Under the pieces are notes generated by a model that had not been told where the DNA came from, did no database searches, and saw only the letters and a program-made list of their open reading frames with translations. A program made the translations under genes and the position numbers. Source: CAYNKA01 sp964397655 (GTDB taxonomy: Bacteria; Spirochaetota; Spirochaetia; DTKZ01). Taken from it: 64,000 nucleotides of DNA. The DNA is taken from NCBI GenBank assembly GCA_964397655.1, contig CAYNKA010000011.1, forward strand, positions 1-64,000, in the 5' to 3' direction. Positions 34,218 through 44,757 of the stretch are shown piece after piece. Positions within the stretch are counted from its first letter, which is position 1. Each line of letters starts with the position of its first letter.

Positions 34218-35558
34218 ATGAAAGCATTCATAGGAAACAAGGAATACTTCCCCGGGATCGGCTGCATACCTTACGAGGGCCCCGAATCGAAGAACCCGCT
34301 GGCGTTCAAGTTCTACGACGCGGGAAGGAAGATCGGAGGCAAGACCATGAAGGACCACCTCCGTTTCTCGGTCGCGTACTGGCATTCCTTCTGCGGGAGC
34401 GGTCTCGAAATCTTCGGCGATCCCACGCATCTCTATTCGTGGAACAAGGCGCCCGCGCCCATGGAGGCCGCGGAGCAGCGGCTGGACGCCGCCTTCGAGT
34501 TCATCACGAAGATCGGAGCTCCCTTCTACTGCTTCCACGACCGCGACCTCGCGCCCGAGGGCAAGTCTCCCGCGGAATCCGAGAAGAACCTCCTGACGAT
34601 AGCGAAGAAGGCCAAGGAGCGGCAGAAGGCGACCGGCGTCGAGCTTCTCTGGGGGACCGCGAACGTCTTCCACAACCCGCGGTACATGGGAGGCGCATCG
34701 ACGAATCCCGACTTCCGCGTGGTGACCCAGGCCGCGGCCCAGGTGAAGGCCGCGATCGACGCCACGATCCTGCTGGGAGGCAAGGGGTACGTGTTCTGGG
34801 GAGGCAGGGAAGGTTACATGAGCCTGCTCAACACCGACATGAAGCGGGAGCAGGAGCACCTCGCGACCTTCCTCGCGGCCGCGCGGGACTACGGGAGGAA
34901 GCAGGGCTGGAAGGGCGTGTTCTACGTCGAGCCCAAGCCCATGGAACCGACCAAGCACCAGTACGACTTCGACGTGGCAACGGTCGCCGGCTTCCTCCGC
35001 AAGCACGGACTCGACAAGGACTTCAAGATCAACGTCGAGGCGAACCACGCGGAGCTCGCGGGCCACGACTTCTTCCACGAACTCACGCTCGCGGCCTCCG
35101 AGGGACTCCTCGGCAGCATCGACGCGAACCGCGGCGATCCCCGGAGCGGCTGGGACACGGACCAGTTCCCGACCGACGTGTACGAGACCACCCTCGCGAT
35201 GCTCGCGGTGCTCAGGATGGGAGGCCTCACGACCGGCGGCCTCAACTTCGACGCGAAGATCCGCCGCGACTCCTCGAACCTCGCGGACCTCTTCATCGCG
35301 CACATCGGCGGCATGGACGCCTTCGCCCTCGGCCTGGAAACGGCCTTCGCCGTGATCCAAGGCGGCGAGCTCGATGCGATCGTGAAGGAGCGGTATTCCT
35401 CGTTCGACAAGGGCGACGGGAAGAAGTTCGAGAAGGGTAAGCTCGGCCTCGCGGAACTCGCGGCCCTCGCCACGGCCTACGGCGCGGAAGGGTCGTCGAG
35501 CGGCAGACAGGAACTCTGCGAGAACATCCTGAACGGGTATCTTTTCGGGAGAAAGTGA
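34218..35558 (+). CDS. xylA: Xylose isomerase
   Basis: The 446-residue protein is a class II xylose isomerase, converting D-xylose to D-xylulose. Visible residues are FHDRD with the catalytic His-Asp pair (near 105), VEPKPMEPTKHQYDFD metal ligands (near 237), KINVEANHAELAGH and SIDANRGD. It ends the xylo-oligosaccharide operon. No xylulokinase gene is adjacent. Confidence 0.97.
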   Translation: MKAFIGNKEYFPGIGCIPYEGPESKNPLAFKFYDAGRKIGGKTMKDHLRFSVAYWHSFCGSGLEIFGDPTHLYSWNKAPAPMEAAEQRLDAAFEFITKIGAPFYCFHDRDLAPEGKSPAESEKNLLTIAKKAKERQKATGVELLWGTANVFHNPRYMGGASTNPDFRVVTQAAAQVKAAIDATILLGGKGYVFWGGREGYMSLLNTDMKREQEHLATFLAAARDYGRKQGWKGVFYVEPKPMEPTKHQYDFDVATVAGFLRKHGLDKDFKINVEANHAELAGHDFFHELTLAASEGLLGSIDANRGDPRSGWDTDQFPTDVYETTLAMLAVLRMGGLTTGGLNFDAKIRRDSSNLADLFIAHIGGMDAFALGLETAFAVIQGGELDAIVKERYSSFDKGDGKKFEKGKLGLAELAALATAYGAEGSSSGRQELCENILNGYLFGRK

Positions 35559-36024
35559 AGTCCCGGAGCGCGGCGTTTCGAAGAAGGCGAGAATCGGCTT
35601 CAGCCCGGGCAATCGCGACGACGAAACCGTCATGGAAGCGACCGCAGCGGGTCTTCTCGTCAGAGGGCCCGTTGCGAATCTGAAGATCGTCTCCGCCTTT
35701 CGTAAGGTTCCTGCTGAAAAATCCCTTCAACGTCTCGTGCGGCGAGGCGGCTCGCTTTCGAAAGTGAACCGGTTTCGTTCGCTGGGTCGGCGTCAGACCG
35801 ATGATGCTCAGGAAAAAAAGTAAAAAATAAAAAAACTTGACAAATATTTCAATAACTCCATTATATTAATAGTAGTGTTTTTATTTAAAAAGGAACCTGC
35901 CGTTATACGATTGTCTCTTGAATCTTCCGCCTTTTTCTTCCGGGATGTTTTCGGCTGTGCGAGGGTTTGTTTCGTTTAATTCCGTTCGGCGATTCTGTCA
36001 TTTCAAAATGTCAAGGAGGTAGCT
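35559..36024. other. Intergenic region between xylA and the chemoreceptor gene
   Basis: About 275 bases after xylA are GC-rich with no convincing gene; a frame of about 88 codons to 35823 has no ribosome-binding site or recognisable domain. From 35820 the base composition turns sharply AT-rich, with a sigma70-like promoter at 35837-35867. A leader of about 150 bases then leads to AAGGAGG before the ATG at 36025. I see no xylA terminator. Confidence 0.6.
35837..35867 (+). promoter_or_regulatory. Promoter of the chemoreceptor gene
   Basis: TTGACA at 35837-35842 is followed by TTATAT (18-base spacer) or TATATT (19-base spacer) ending at 35867, within a strongly AT-rich patch preceded by A-tracts. 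It is a sigma70-type element; I see no sigma28 flagellar promoter. Confidence 0.55.
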
Positions 36025-38001
36025 ATGTGGAAGAACATCAAGATCGGTCCGAAACTCATTTTCGTCGGAATTTGTATCGTTCTGCTCCCTCTGCTCTTGG
36101 TCGCTTTTTTCGCCGTGACCCAGGCGAAGACTGCTTTGACCAGGTCGATGGAGGAGCAGATACTGTCCCGGGCACAGGAGTACGCCCAGCTCGTCGACAA
36201 TGTCCTGGAATCGGAAATCACCTTTGCTCAAGCCACAGCGGCTTCGAAAGAGATCGTGGAAGCGGCTCTTTCCATCAAAAATCAGGGGTACGACAAGAGC
36301 GCGGATAAAATCGCCGCCGCGGACGAGAAGCTCGCCTCGATGCTCAAGGTGAAGGAATTGGGAGATAAATTCGAGTCCTGCGTCGTAGCCGATGCAAAGG
36401 CGGTTATTTTCGCCACCTCCAGCCCTGCCAACAGAGGAGCCTCCTTGTCCGACAGGCCGTACGTGATGGACGCGCTTTCCGGAAAGCGGTTCGGCATTAC
36501 GGTAGCAGCCAGTAAATTCACCGGCATGCCCATTTCTCCGATCTCGGTTCCCGTTCGATCGCCGGACGGTAAGGTGATCGGCGTCGTCGTCCATGCTTTG
36601 AAGATCGACACCTTGGCCAATATGATCGCCAGCGCCAAACTCGGGGAAACCGGGTACGCCTTCATGATCGACAAGAACGGCATCCTTCTGGCCCATCCGG
36701 TGAAGGAGCACATCCTGAAGCTCGATATGAAGACCCAGAAGGGGATGGAAATGATCGCCAAGCGGATGTTGAAGGGCGAACGCGGCGTCGAAGGTTATGT
36801 GTTCCAGGGCGTCGTCAAGACGGCGGCCTTCGCGCCTTCTTCCGTGACCGGCTGGGGCGTGTGCCTCAACCTTCCGGACGAGGAGTTCCTCGGCGCGGCC
36901 AATCGGATCCGGAACCTCATCATGATCGTGGGAGCCGCGGCCTTCGTGGCGGCCTTCTTCCTGTTCCTCTTCTTCTCGCGCAGCATATCCCGGCCGCTGA
37001 AGCTGGGAGTGGATTTCGCGGCGCAGGTCGCCGATGGAAACCTTTCCGCGAACCTCGAGGTCGACCGCGGGGACGAGATCGGCGTCCTGGCCGAGGCCCT
37101 GCGCGGGATGGTAGGGAAACTGTCGGCTATAGTTGCGGACGTGCGGGCCGCCTCGGACAACGCGGCGCAGGGAAGCGGTCAGCTGTCCTCGGGTGCGCAG
37201 ACGCTTTCGCAGGGAGCCACGGAGCAGGCCGCCGCCGTGGAGGAAGTCTCCTCTTCCATGGAGGAGATGGGAGCGAACATCAAGCAGAACACGGACAATT
37301 CGATGGCGACGGAAAAGATCGCGATGAAGGCCGCGGAGGACGCCAGGGAGGGCGGTCAGGCCGTTACCGAGACGGTTTCGGCGATGAAGGAAATCGCAGG
37401 CAAGATTTCGATCATCGAGGAGATCGCGCGGCAGACGAACCTTCTCGCCCTGAACGCGGCTATCGAGGCCGCCCGGGCGGGTGATTACGGTAAAGGCTTC
37501 GCCGTCGTCGCCAGCGAGGTGAGGAAGCTCGCCGAGAGGAGCCAGAAGGCGGCGGGCGAGATCGGCGAGCTTTCGAAGAACAGCGTGCAGGTGGCGGAGA
37601 AGGCGGGGACCCTTCTTTCCCGGATCGTGCCTGATATCCAGAAGACGGCGGGACTTGTTCAGGAGATCAGCTCGGCGAGCAGGGAGCAGAACAGCGGGGT
37701 GGAGCAGATCAACAAGGCCCTGCTTCAACTCGACCAAGTGATCCAGCAGAACGCGGCCTCCGCGGAGGAACTGGCGGGCACGGCGGAGGAAATGAACGGG
37801 CAGGCTATGCAGCTCCAGGAGTCGATGAGCTTCTTCAAGACGGGGGAAGGCTATGCGCCGGCCGCCCGGCCTGCGGCGAGAAAGCTCCTGACGCAGGAAG
37901 GCGGGAAGGCCCCCGTGCAGAATTCTCCGAAGGGCGAGGCTTCGACCTCCATCGTCCCCGCTGAAGACGACGTCACCGAGGAAGCCTTCGAGCAGTACTG
38001 A
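36025..38001 (+). CDS. Methyl-accepting chemotaxis protein
   Basis: The 658-residue protein has a TM helix at about 9-32 and a periplasmic Cache-type sensor (about 35-285, with DRPYVMDALSGK and GYAFMIDKNGILLAHP). A second TM (about 293-316), HAMP and a cytoplasmic signalling hairpin follow. The hairpin tip reads EIARQTNLLALNAAIEAARAG. Gln/Glu-rich methylation sites flank it. The Cache domain suggests a small organic ligand. It is monocistronic, with hairpins after the stop. Confidence 0.96.
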   Translation: MWKNIKIGPKLIFVGICIVLLPLLLVAFFAVTQAKTALTRSMEEQILSRAQEYAQLVDNVLESEITFAQATAASKEIVEAALSIKNQGYDKSADKIAAADEKLASMLKVKELGDKFESCVVADAKAVIFATSSPANRGASLSDRPYVMDALSGKRFGITVAASKFTGMPISPISVPVRSPDGKVIGVVVHALKIDTLANMIASAKLGETGYAFMIDKNGILLAHPVKEHILKLDMKTQKGMEMIAKRMLKGERGVEGYVFQGVVKTAAFAPSSVTGWGVCLNLPDEEFLGAANRIRNLIMIVGAAAFVAAFFLFLFFSRSISRPLKLGVDFAAQVADGNLSANLEVDRGDEIGVLAEALRGMVGKLSAIVADVRAASDNAAQGSGQLSSGAQTLSQGATEQAAAVEEVSSSMEEMGANIKQNTDNSMATEKIAMKAAEDAREGGQAVTETVSAMKEIAGKISIIEEIARQTNLLALNAAIEAARAGDYGKGFAVVASEVRKLAERSQKAAGEIGELSKNSVQVAEKAGTLLSRIVPDIQKTAGLVQEISSASREQNSGVEQINKALLQLDQVIQQNAASAEELAGTAEEMNGQAMQLQESMSFFKTGEGYAPAARPAARKLLTQEGGKAPVQNSPKGEASTSIVPAEDDVTEEAFEQY

Positions 38002-38009
38002 GAAAGACG

Positions 38010-38040
38010 CCGAGGCGGACTCGACCTCCGTCCGCCTCGG
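38010..38040 (+). terminator. Strong hairpin after the chemoreceptor gene
   Basis: CCGAGGCGGAC at 38010-38020 pairs perfectly with 38030-38040 around a 9-base loop. The following AACATATTCTT is not a clean T-run; a weaker GGCCG/CGGCC hairpin with TTTTT lies at about 38058-38090. Together they probably end the chemoreceptor transcript. Confidence 0.5.
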
Positions 38041-38203
38041 AACATATTCTTCGCTTCGGCCGGGAAGGAATTCCGAATCGGCCCTTTTTCGTTTTCCGCC
38101 CGTCCTCACAGCCTTCCGAACGCGGCGCCCGAACGGGCTCGATCGGCTGGATCGCGAAGCCGCCCTGCGGAAACACGGCCGAAAACGCAAATCGGATAAA
38201 ACG

Positions 38204-38212
38204 TGCTATAGT
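38204..38212 (+). promoter_or_regulatory. Extended -10 element before the ankyrin-like lipoprotein
   Basis: TGC-TATAGT gives a TGn-extended -10 at 38204-38212, about 74 bases before the ATG, in an AT-rich stretch. No good -35 is visible. Confidence 0.35.
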
Positions 38213-38285
38213 ATATTATCATGCACCGGCCCGGAACCGGCTTCCGGCTGGCGGCAATCGAGTGGAATAAATCGGGAGTATCGTC

Positions 38286-39605
38286 ATGAAGAACGCTTTC
38301 CTCGCGTACATCGCCGCAGCCGTGCTGTCCGTCCTCGCATCCTGTGAAACCTTCGACGAATGGCGGGAAACGAACGACGGTCGGGACTTCGAGGCGGGCA
38401 AGGCTCCGGTAGAGAAGTACTTCGCGGCAGACTTAGGCGAGGTCGTGCCCCTGGTTGAAAAGGGCGTTCTTCCGCCGGACCTGACCTTGAAGGGGTCGTG
38501 GGACGTGGGAGGGAGCGTTTCCTATCCCGACAAGACTCTGCTGGAGCACGCCTTTACCGACAAGAGGAAGACCGACGAGCAGAAGCTTTCCTATGCGAAG
38601 AAGCTCCTGAACAAGGGCGCCAGGTTCGATGATGCGCGAATCCTGTGGATCGCCTATCGGAACATGCAGATGGCGGCGAACATCCTCGGTCCCTGCATCG
38701 AAAAGGGGCTGCAGGTGAACGCGAAAATCTCCTTCGCCCATGAGAAGAACGTAGAACCCAGCAAGTACGCCTCGACCCTGCTTCATTGGGCGTCGGCGTC
38801 GTCCCTGATCGATTTGACGAAATTCCTGCTTGCGAAAAACGCCGATCCCTTCGCGAAGACGATCGACTCGGGCGAGTTCGTCGACTCGAAAACGAAGGTG
38901 AAGTACGAATTCCTCAAGGGGAGCACGCCCTTCGATTGGTGCAGGATCTCCCCCTACGGCGCTGCGGGCCTGAAGCTCCTGAACGAGCACGTCGCGGGCA
39001 GGTTGAAGGACGATCCGCGGTATCACGAACTCGTCCTCTCGCCCCGGCTCAAGGTGGTCGTGGTCGCGAGCAGCGCGGACCCGGCTCATCCTCTGAAGCA
39101 CGCCTTCGACGGCGATCCCGCCACCTACTGGAAGGCGAAGGACGAGGCGCGGGAGGCCTGGATCGAATTCTCGGTATCGAGCGACACGCTTCAGGGCTTC
39201 TCCGCGGACTTCGCCGTGCCCGAGGGGAATCCCTCGACCGTGGGCGGCTTCCTCCTCGACCTCTCGCCCCTCAAGTCCGCGAAGGTCGTGCATCAGTTCG
39301 CGGTGGAGGGGCCGAAGGCGAAGGGACTCAAGATCGCGATCTGGAAACTGACCGGCAACTATCCCAACATCATGCCGGTGCCGAAGTACGTCTACAAGGG
39401 GAACCGCATCGCACTGACCGGGCAGACGGTCAGGGACTCCGGAGCGAAGGCCAACATCCTGGAGTACCGGGTCGGGAACGAGTTCTACATCGAGTCGGGA
39501 AAACAGTGGGAGCGGAACCTTTCCTGGAAGACGATCAAGGTCTTCCTCACGGGCTGGAACGGCGAGGCCGCGTCCTTCGGCGAAATACGGTTCAAGGAGA
39601 ATTGA
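38286..39605 (+). CDS. Ankyrin-like lipoprotein with C-terminal glycan-binding-type domain
   Basis: The 439-residue protein has lipobox LASC with Cys20. Residues about 40-240 contain degenerate helix-loop-helix units reminiscent of ankyrin repeats (TLLHWASASSLIDLTKFLLAKNADPFAK). The C-terminal 170 residues start with HPLKHAFDGDPATYWKA, the opening of discoidin/NADase-type glycan-binding domains, and end in FGEIRFKEN. Only 2 bases separate it from the propeller-caspase gene, so the two should act together at the envelope. The target is unknown. Confidence 0.8.
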   Translation: MKNAFLAYIAAAVLSVLASCETFDEWRETNDGRDFEAGKAPVEKYFAADLGEVVPLVEKGVLPPDLTLKGSWDVGGSVSYPDKTLLEHAFTDKRKTDEQKLSYAKKLLNKGARFDDARILWIAYRNMQMAANILGPCIEKGLQVNAKISFAHEKNVEPSKYASTLLHWASASSLIDLTKFLLAKNADPFAKTIDSGEFVDSKTKVKYEFLKGSTPFDWCRISPYGAAGLKLLNEHVAGRLKDDPRYHELVLSPRLKVVVVASSADPAHPLKHAFDGDPATYWKAKDEAREAWIEFSVSSDTLQGFSADFAVPEGNPSTVGGFLLDLSPLKSAKVVHQFAVEGPKAKGLKIAIWKLTGNYPNIMPVPKYVYKGNRIALTGQTVRDSGAKANILEYRVGNEFYIESGKQWERNLSWKTIKVFLTGWNGEAASFGEIRFKEN

Positions 39606-39607
39606 CC

Positions 39608-42600
39608 GTGAGGTTTCCGGTTTTTTTCCTCGCGTGGGCGGTCTTTTTCGCCGCGGCGGTCTGGGCGCCGGGCCTGGCGGCGGATGTCGAGCTCGTACTC
39701 CAGAGGAGCCACGCCGCCCCGGTCGTCGGCGTCGCGGCGGAGAAGGGCGGAGCTATGATCGCGACCTGGGATGTACGGGGATTCGTGAAATTCTGGGACA
39801 CGAGGCTGAACCTTCTCCACGCCACGGTAGAAACAGGCGGGGCGAAGCCGTCTTCGGTGGGAAGCTGGACGGCAGGCGGAGTCCGGATTTTCCGGGAGGA
39901 CGGCTCCGCAGTCTTCGCGGGCACGGACGGCCGTACGCGGGAGGCGTCGCCGCCCTCGAAGGCCCTCGCCGTGGCGGCGTCCGCGGACTCCGAAGCCGTC
40001 GTCGAAGGCGGGGCCGTGAAGCTCAGGAGGGCGGGAGCGAAGGATGCGGTCATCGCGTCCGGCTTCGGCGCGGGCGAGGTGCCCGCGGCGTGCATCGATG
40101 CCGGCTCCGTCGTCGTGGCGGGAAGGGAGGCGGTTTACGTCCGGGCTGCCGCCGGAGGTCAGGTGAAAAAGCTCGCCGCGCCCTGGGCCTCCCGCTTCAA
40201 GCCGGTCTCGGTCTCGGCCTTCGAGGGCTCCCTCGCGATCGCGGCCTCGGACGCGAACGTCTACGTCCTTTCCGCGGGGAAGGACGCCTTTCTCAAGCTG
40301 CGGGGGCTGGAGGCCGCACCGCTTTCCGTCGCTATCGACCGGGGAACGGTCCGTGCCGTCGACGAGGACGGATCCCTCGTTTCCTGGAACGAGGGGAACG
40401 GGACCGTCTCGGAGAAGAAGCGCGGCACCGGCTTCGTCCGACTCGTATCGAGCGACGGGCTTCTCGCGGCCCCGAAGAGGGACGGCACGGTCTTTCTCCG
40501 GGAAGCCGGCTTCGAGGCTTCCGGGCGGGTCCTCGGGCAGGAACTCGATTACCCCGAACGGATCGTCTCCGGCCCGGAGAATTCCCTCATGTTCACGGCA
40601 AGGAACGCGCTCAGGAGGGTCTCGGTCGCCGGGCTCACGGGCAAGAGCCGGGAGAAGATTCCCGGCCTCGTCGACGCGGCATGGGACGAAAACAGGAAGA
40701 GTTACGTTCTCGTGGCCGACAAGGGAGCGAAGTCGTTCGAGGTCCGCGTCGCGGACGAAACCTTGAAGAAGACGAAACTTTCCTTCGAGGTCGGAAAGGG
40801 CTCGGTCCCTCCCGCCCTCTATGCCGCGGCGGAGGGGAGGTTCCTCTTACGGACGGACCTGCGGGACGGCTATGCGGAAATGCTCGCCGGAGAATGGAAG
40901 GGAAGCGAGGCGTTCGGCACGCCCTTCCACGTGGCGGGCGGCGCATCAGGCTGTATGGCCCCGGGAGCCGCTTCGGTCGGCGTGGGATCCTATATCGGCG
41001 AATGGGAAGCCATCTCCGAAGGCTCGGAAAGGGACTTCCTCCGTAACGCCGGCGGCCGGATCTTCGGCTTCTCCGGGGACGGCAGGTTCGCCTACGGCAC
41101 GGACGGAGGCAGTCTGAGGATCCACGACGTCGCCGCGAATAAGGAACGATCGATCGCGGTCGGAAAGACGATCTCGGCCGCCTGCCTTTCCCCGGATTTC
41201 CGCGAGATCTGGATCCAGGACGGGGAGAGGAATTTCCTCCGGTATACGGCCGACGGCGTCCTCGTCGAGAAGAAAAAACCGGTCGATCTCCGTTTCCTCC
41301 GTCTCTGCCCTCTCTCTGCCTTCGGGAAGAACCTTTTCTGCGGGCTCGCGGACACGGGCGAAATCGCGATCTGCGATCCCGTGACCGGAGGGGTCGTCTA
41401 CTTCTTCTCCTCGGGGGAGAACTGGCTCTTCACGACCCCGGACGGATACTGGGACGGCTCGCGGGGCGCCTCGAAGCTCCTCGCCGTCAGGGTCAAGGGA
41501 AAGCTCTTCAACATCGACCAGTTCGCGGCCCGCAACAACAGACCGGACCTCGTGCTTTCGAGGCTCGGCTGCACGGACGCCGACCTCGTCGGCCATTTCG
41601 CTGCCCAGTACCGGAAGCGGCTCGCGAGGATGGGAATCTCCGAGACGGCCCTGGCGCGGGACTTCGAGATTCCCGAGGCGAGGATCCTCTCCTCGGCCCG
41701 GGACGGGAAATTCCTCCGCCTCTCCCTCGGGTTTCAGGCCGCCGCGAGGAGGCTCAGGAGCTGCCAGGTCTACGTGAACGACGTCCCGCTCTACGGCGCC
41801 TCGGGCCTGCCCGTTTCCGGCCTGCGGGCCGAGGCGGAGACGAGGATCGAGCTCTGCGCGGGGGAGAACAAGATCGAGGTCTCCTGCCTGGACGAGGGAG
41901 GCGTCGAAAGCTACCGAGCCCTGACCAGGCTCCGCTGGGACGGGAAGCCGGTGCCCGATCTCTATTTCCTCGCCTTCGGCGTGTCCGAGTACGCGGATCC
42001 CGCGATCAACGACCTTTCCTTCGCGGCCAAGGACGCCCGGGACCTCGAGGCGGCGTTCAAGGCAATGGCCGGAAGGGGCTACGGCAGGGTCTTTTCCCGG
42101 GTCTACGCCGACGGGAGCGCGACGAGGGCCAATGTGGCCGCGGCGAAGGCCTTTTTCAAGGACGCACGGCCCGACGATACGGCCGTGCTCTTCATCTCCG
42201 GCCACGGAAAACAGGAGAGGAGGATCGACGCGGCGGGCCGCGCCGTCTACGATTTCTTCTACGTCACCGCGGACGCGCGTATGGCGGACCTCCCCGGAAC
42301 CGCGGCCGACTTCGAAAGCGTCGAGGACCTTCTCCAGGGCATAGGACCGCGGCAGAAGCTCTTCCTCATGGACACCTGCGAGTCGGGCGAGGCCGACGTC
42401 TCCGCTTCGCCGAGGTCCGGTTCCGCCGCGGCCGTCGGGACGAAGGGGCTCGCCGCACGAACGCTTTCTTCCGCGGGCGCGAGGAGCGTGACCGTCGAGC
42501 GGCGCGAACCGGCCTCGAGGAAGGAATTCGCCGGGGCGCTCGCCGAACGGGACCGGTTCATCTACAACGACCTCGTGCGCAGGTCCGGTGCGATCGTCTT

Positions 42601-42868
42601 TTCCTCGAGCCGCGCCGACGAGTTTTCCCTGGAGTCCGATGCCTGGCGGCAGGGGGCCTTCACCCGCGGGATCCTTTCGGCGCTCGAGGGCGGGAAGGCG
42701 GACGCGGACGGCGACGGATTCCTCTCCGTGGACGAGCTTCGGGAGTACGTGTCCGCCGAGGTGCCGAGAATGGTCAAGGAGATAGACGCGCGCGCCGAGC
42801 AGCATCCGACGGTGGACCGGGACAACCTCTTCGTGAAATTCGGCTTCCCCCTGCGGCGCGCGCGGTAG
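39608..42868 (+). CDS. Exported beta-propeller protein with C-terminal caspase domain
   Basis: The 1086-residue protein starts at GTG 39608, 3 bases after the lipoprotein stop; longer frames upstream lie inside that gene and are rejected. The N terminus is a signal peptide or anchor (FFLAWAVFFAAAVWAPGLA). Residues about 30-640 are WD40-like strands (GGAMIATWDVRGFVKFWDTR, later GDGRFAYGTDGGSLRIHD). A beta-sandwich follows at about 690-770. The caspase domain has His866 in ISGHGK and Cys924 in MDTCESG. An ADGDGFLSVDE EF-hand-like loop lies near 1040. Known calcium-dependent orthocaspases share such features. Confidence 0.9.
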   Translation: MRFPVFFLAWAVFFAAAVWAPGLAADVELVLQRSHAAPVVGVAAEKGGAMIATWDVRGFVKFWDTRLNLLHATVETGGAKPSSVGSWTAGGVRIFREDGSAVFAGTDGRTREASPPSKALAVAASADSEAVVEGGAVKLRRAGAKDAVIASGFGAGEVPAACIDAGSVVVAGREAVYVRAAAGGQVKKLAAPWASRFKPVSVSAFEGSLAIAASDANVYVLSAGKDAFLKLRGLEAAPLSVAIDRGTVRAVDEDGSLVSWNEGNGTVSEKKRGTGFVRLVSSDGLLAAPKRDGTVFLREAGFEASGRVLGQELDYPERIVSGPENSLMFTARNALRRVSVAGLTGKSREKIPGLVDAAWDENRKSYVLVADKGAKSFEVRVADETLKKTKLSFEVGKGSVPPALYAAAEGRFLLRTDLRDGYAEMLAGEWKGSEAFGTPFHVAGGASGCMAPGAASVGVGSYIGEWEAISEGSERDFLRNAGGRIFGFSGDGRFAYGTDGGSLRIHDVAANKERSIAVGKTISAACLSPDFREIWIQDGERNFLRYTADGVLVEKKKPVDLRFLRLCPLSAFGKNLFCGLADTGEIAICDPVTGGVVYFFSSGENWLFTTPDGYWDGSRGASKLLAVRVKGKLFNIDQFAARNNRPDLVLSRLGCTDADLVGHFAAQYRKRLARMGISETALARDFEIPEARILSSARDGKFLRLSLGFQAAARRLRSCQVYVNDVPLYGASGLPVSGLRAEAETRIELCAGENKIEVSCLDEGGVESYRALTRLRWDGKPVPDLYFLAFGVSEYADPAINDLSFAAKDARDLEAAFKAMAGRGYGRVFSRVYADGSATRANVAAAKAFFKDARPDDTAVLFISGHGKQERRIDAAGRAVYDFFYVTADARMADLPGTAADFESVEDLLQGIGPRQKLFLMDTCESGEADVSASPRSGSAAAVGTKGLAARTLSSAGARSVTVERREPASRKEFAGALAERDRFIYNDLVRRSGAIVFSSSRADEFSLESDAWRQGAFTRGILSALEGGKADADGDGFLSVDELREYVSAEVPRMVKEIDARAEQHPTVDRDNLFVKFGFPLRRAR

Positions 42869-42962
42869 CCAGGCCCCTCGCCGACCGTTTTCGTCCCAAG
42901 CGCGCTCGTCCCGCGGCCTCCCCGCCATGACAAAATCCGGACTTTCGTGGTAGACTCCCGCC

Positions 42963-44651
<1,689 letters not shown>

Positions 44652-44652
44652 G

Positions 44653-44717
44653 CCGGCCGGGAGCGGGGCCCGGAAGCCTCGTTCCGCGGGAGCGGCCGCT
44701 CTTCCGGCCGGGAGCGG
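44653..44717 (+). repeat. Short GC-rich direct repeat between ettA and the amidohydrolase gene
   Basis: The 14-mer CCGGCCGGGAGCGG occurs at 44653-44666 and 44704-44717, with a third partial GGGAGCGG between them and a palindromic GAGCGGCCGCTC. It may fold into a stable RNA structure; no T-run follows. Function is unclear. Confidence 0.4.
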
Positions 44718-44757
44718 CCGTAAGGTGCCGTCTCCGTCCGCGCGAGGAACGAACAGC

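Noticed and set aside
34203..35633. Long minus-strand frame opposite xylA
   Set aside because: Antisense shadow in GC-rich DNA, with Glu/Arg/Val-rich composition, opposite a certain gene.
35560..35823. Open frame of about 88 codons after xylA
   Set aside because: No ribosome-binding site, no domain and Arg-rich content; it could be a decayed remnant but is not supportable as a gene.
38786..39607. Upstream extension of the propeller-caspase frame by 274 codons
   Set aside because: It lies inside the lipoprotein gene in another frame, is Arg/Gly-rich and lacks a signal peptide; GTG 39608 follows the lipoprotein stop directly and starts a signal peptide.
39608..42868. Caspase protein as part of an intracellular anti-phage system
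   Set aside because: The protein has an export signal and its partner is a lipoprotein; no gasdermin, CRISPR or sensor gene is nearby.
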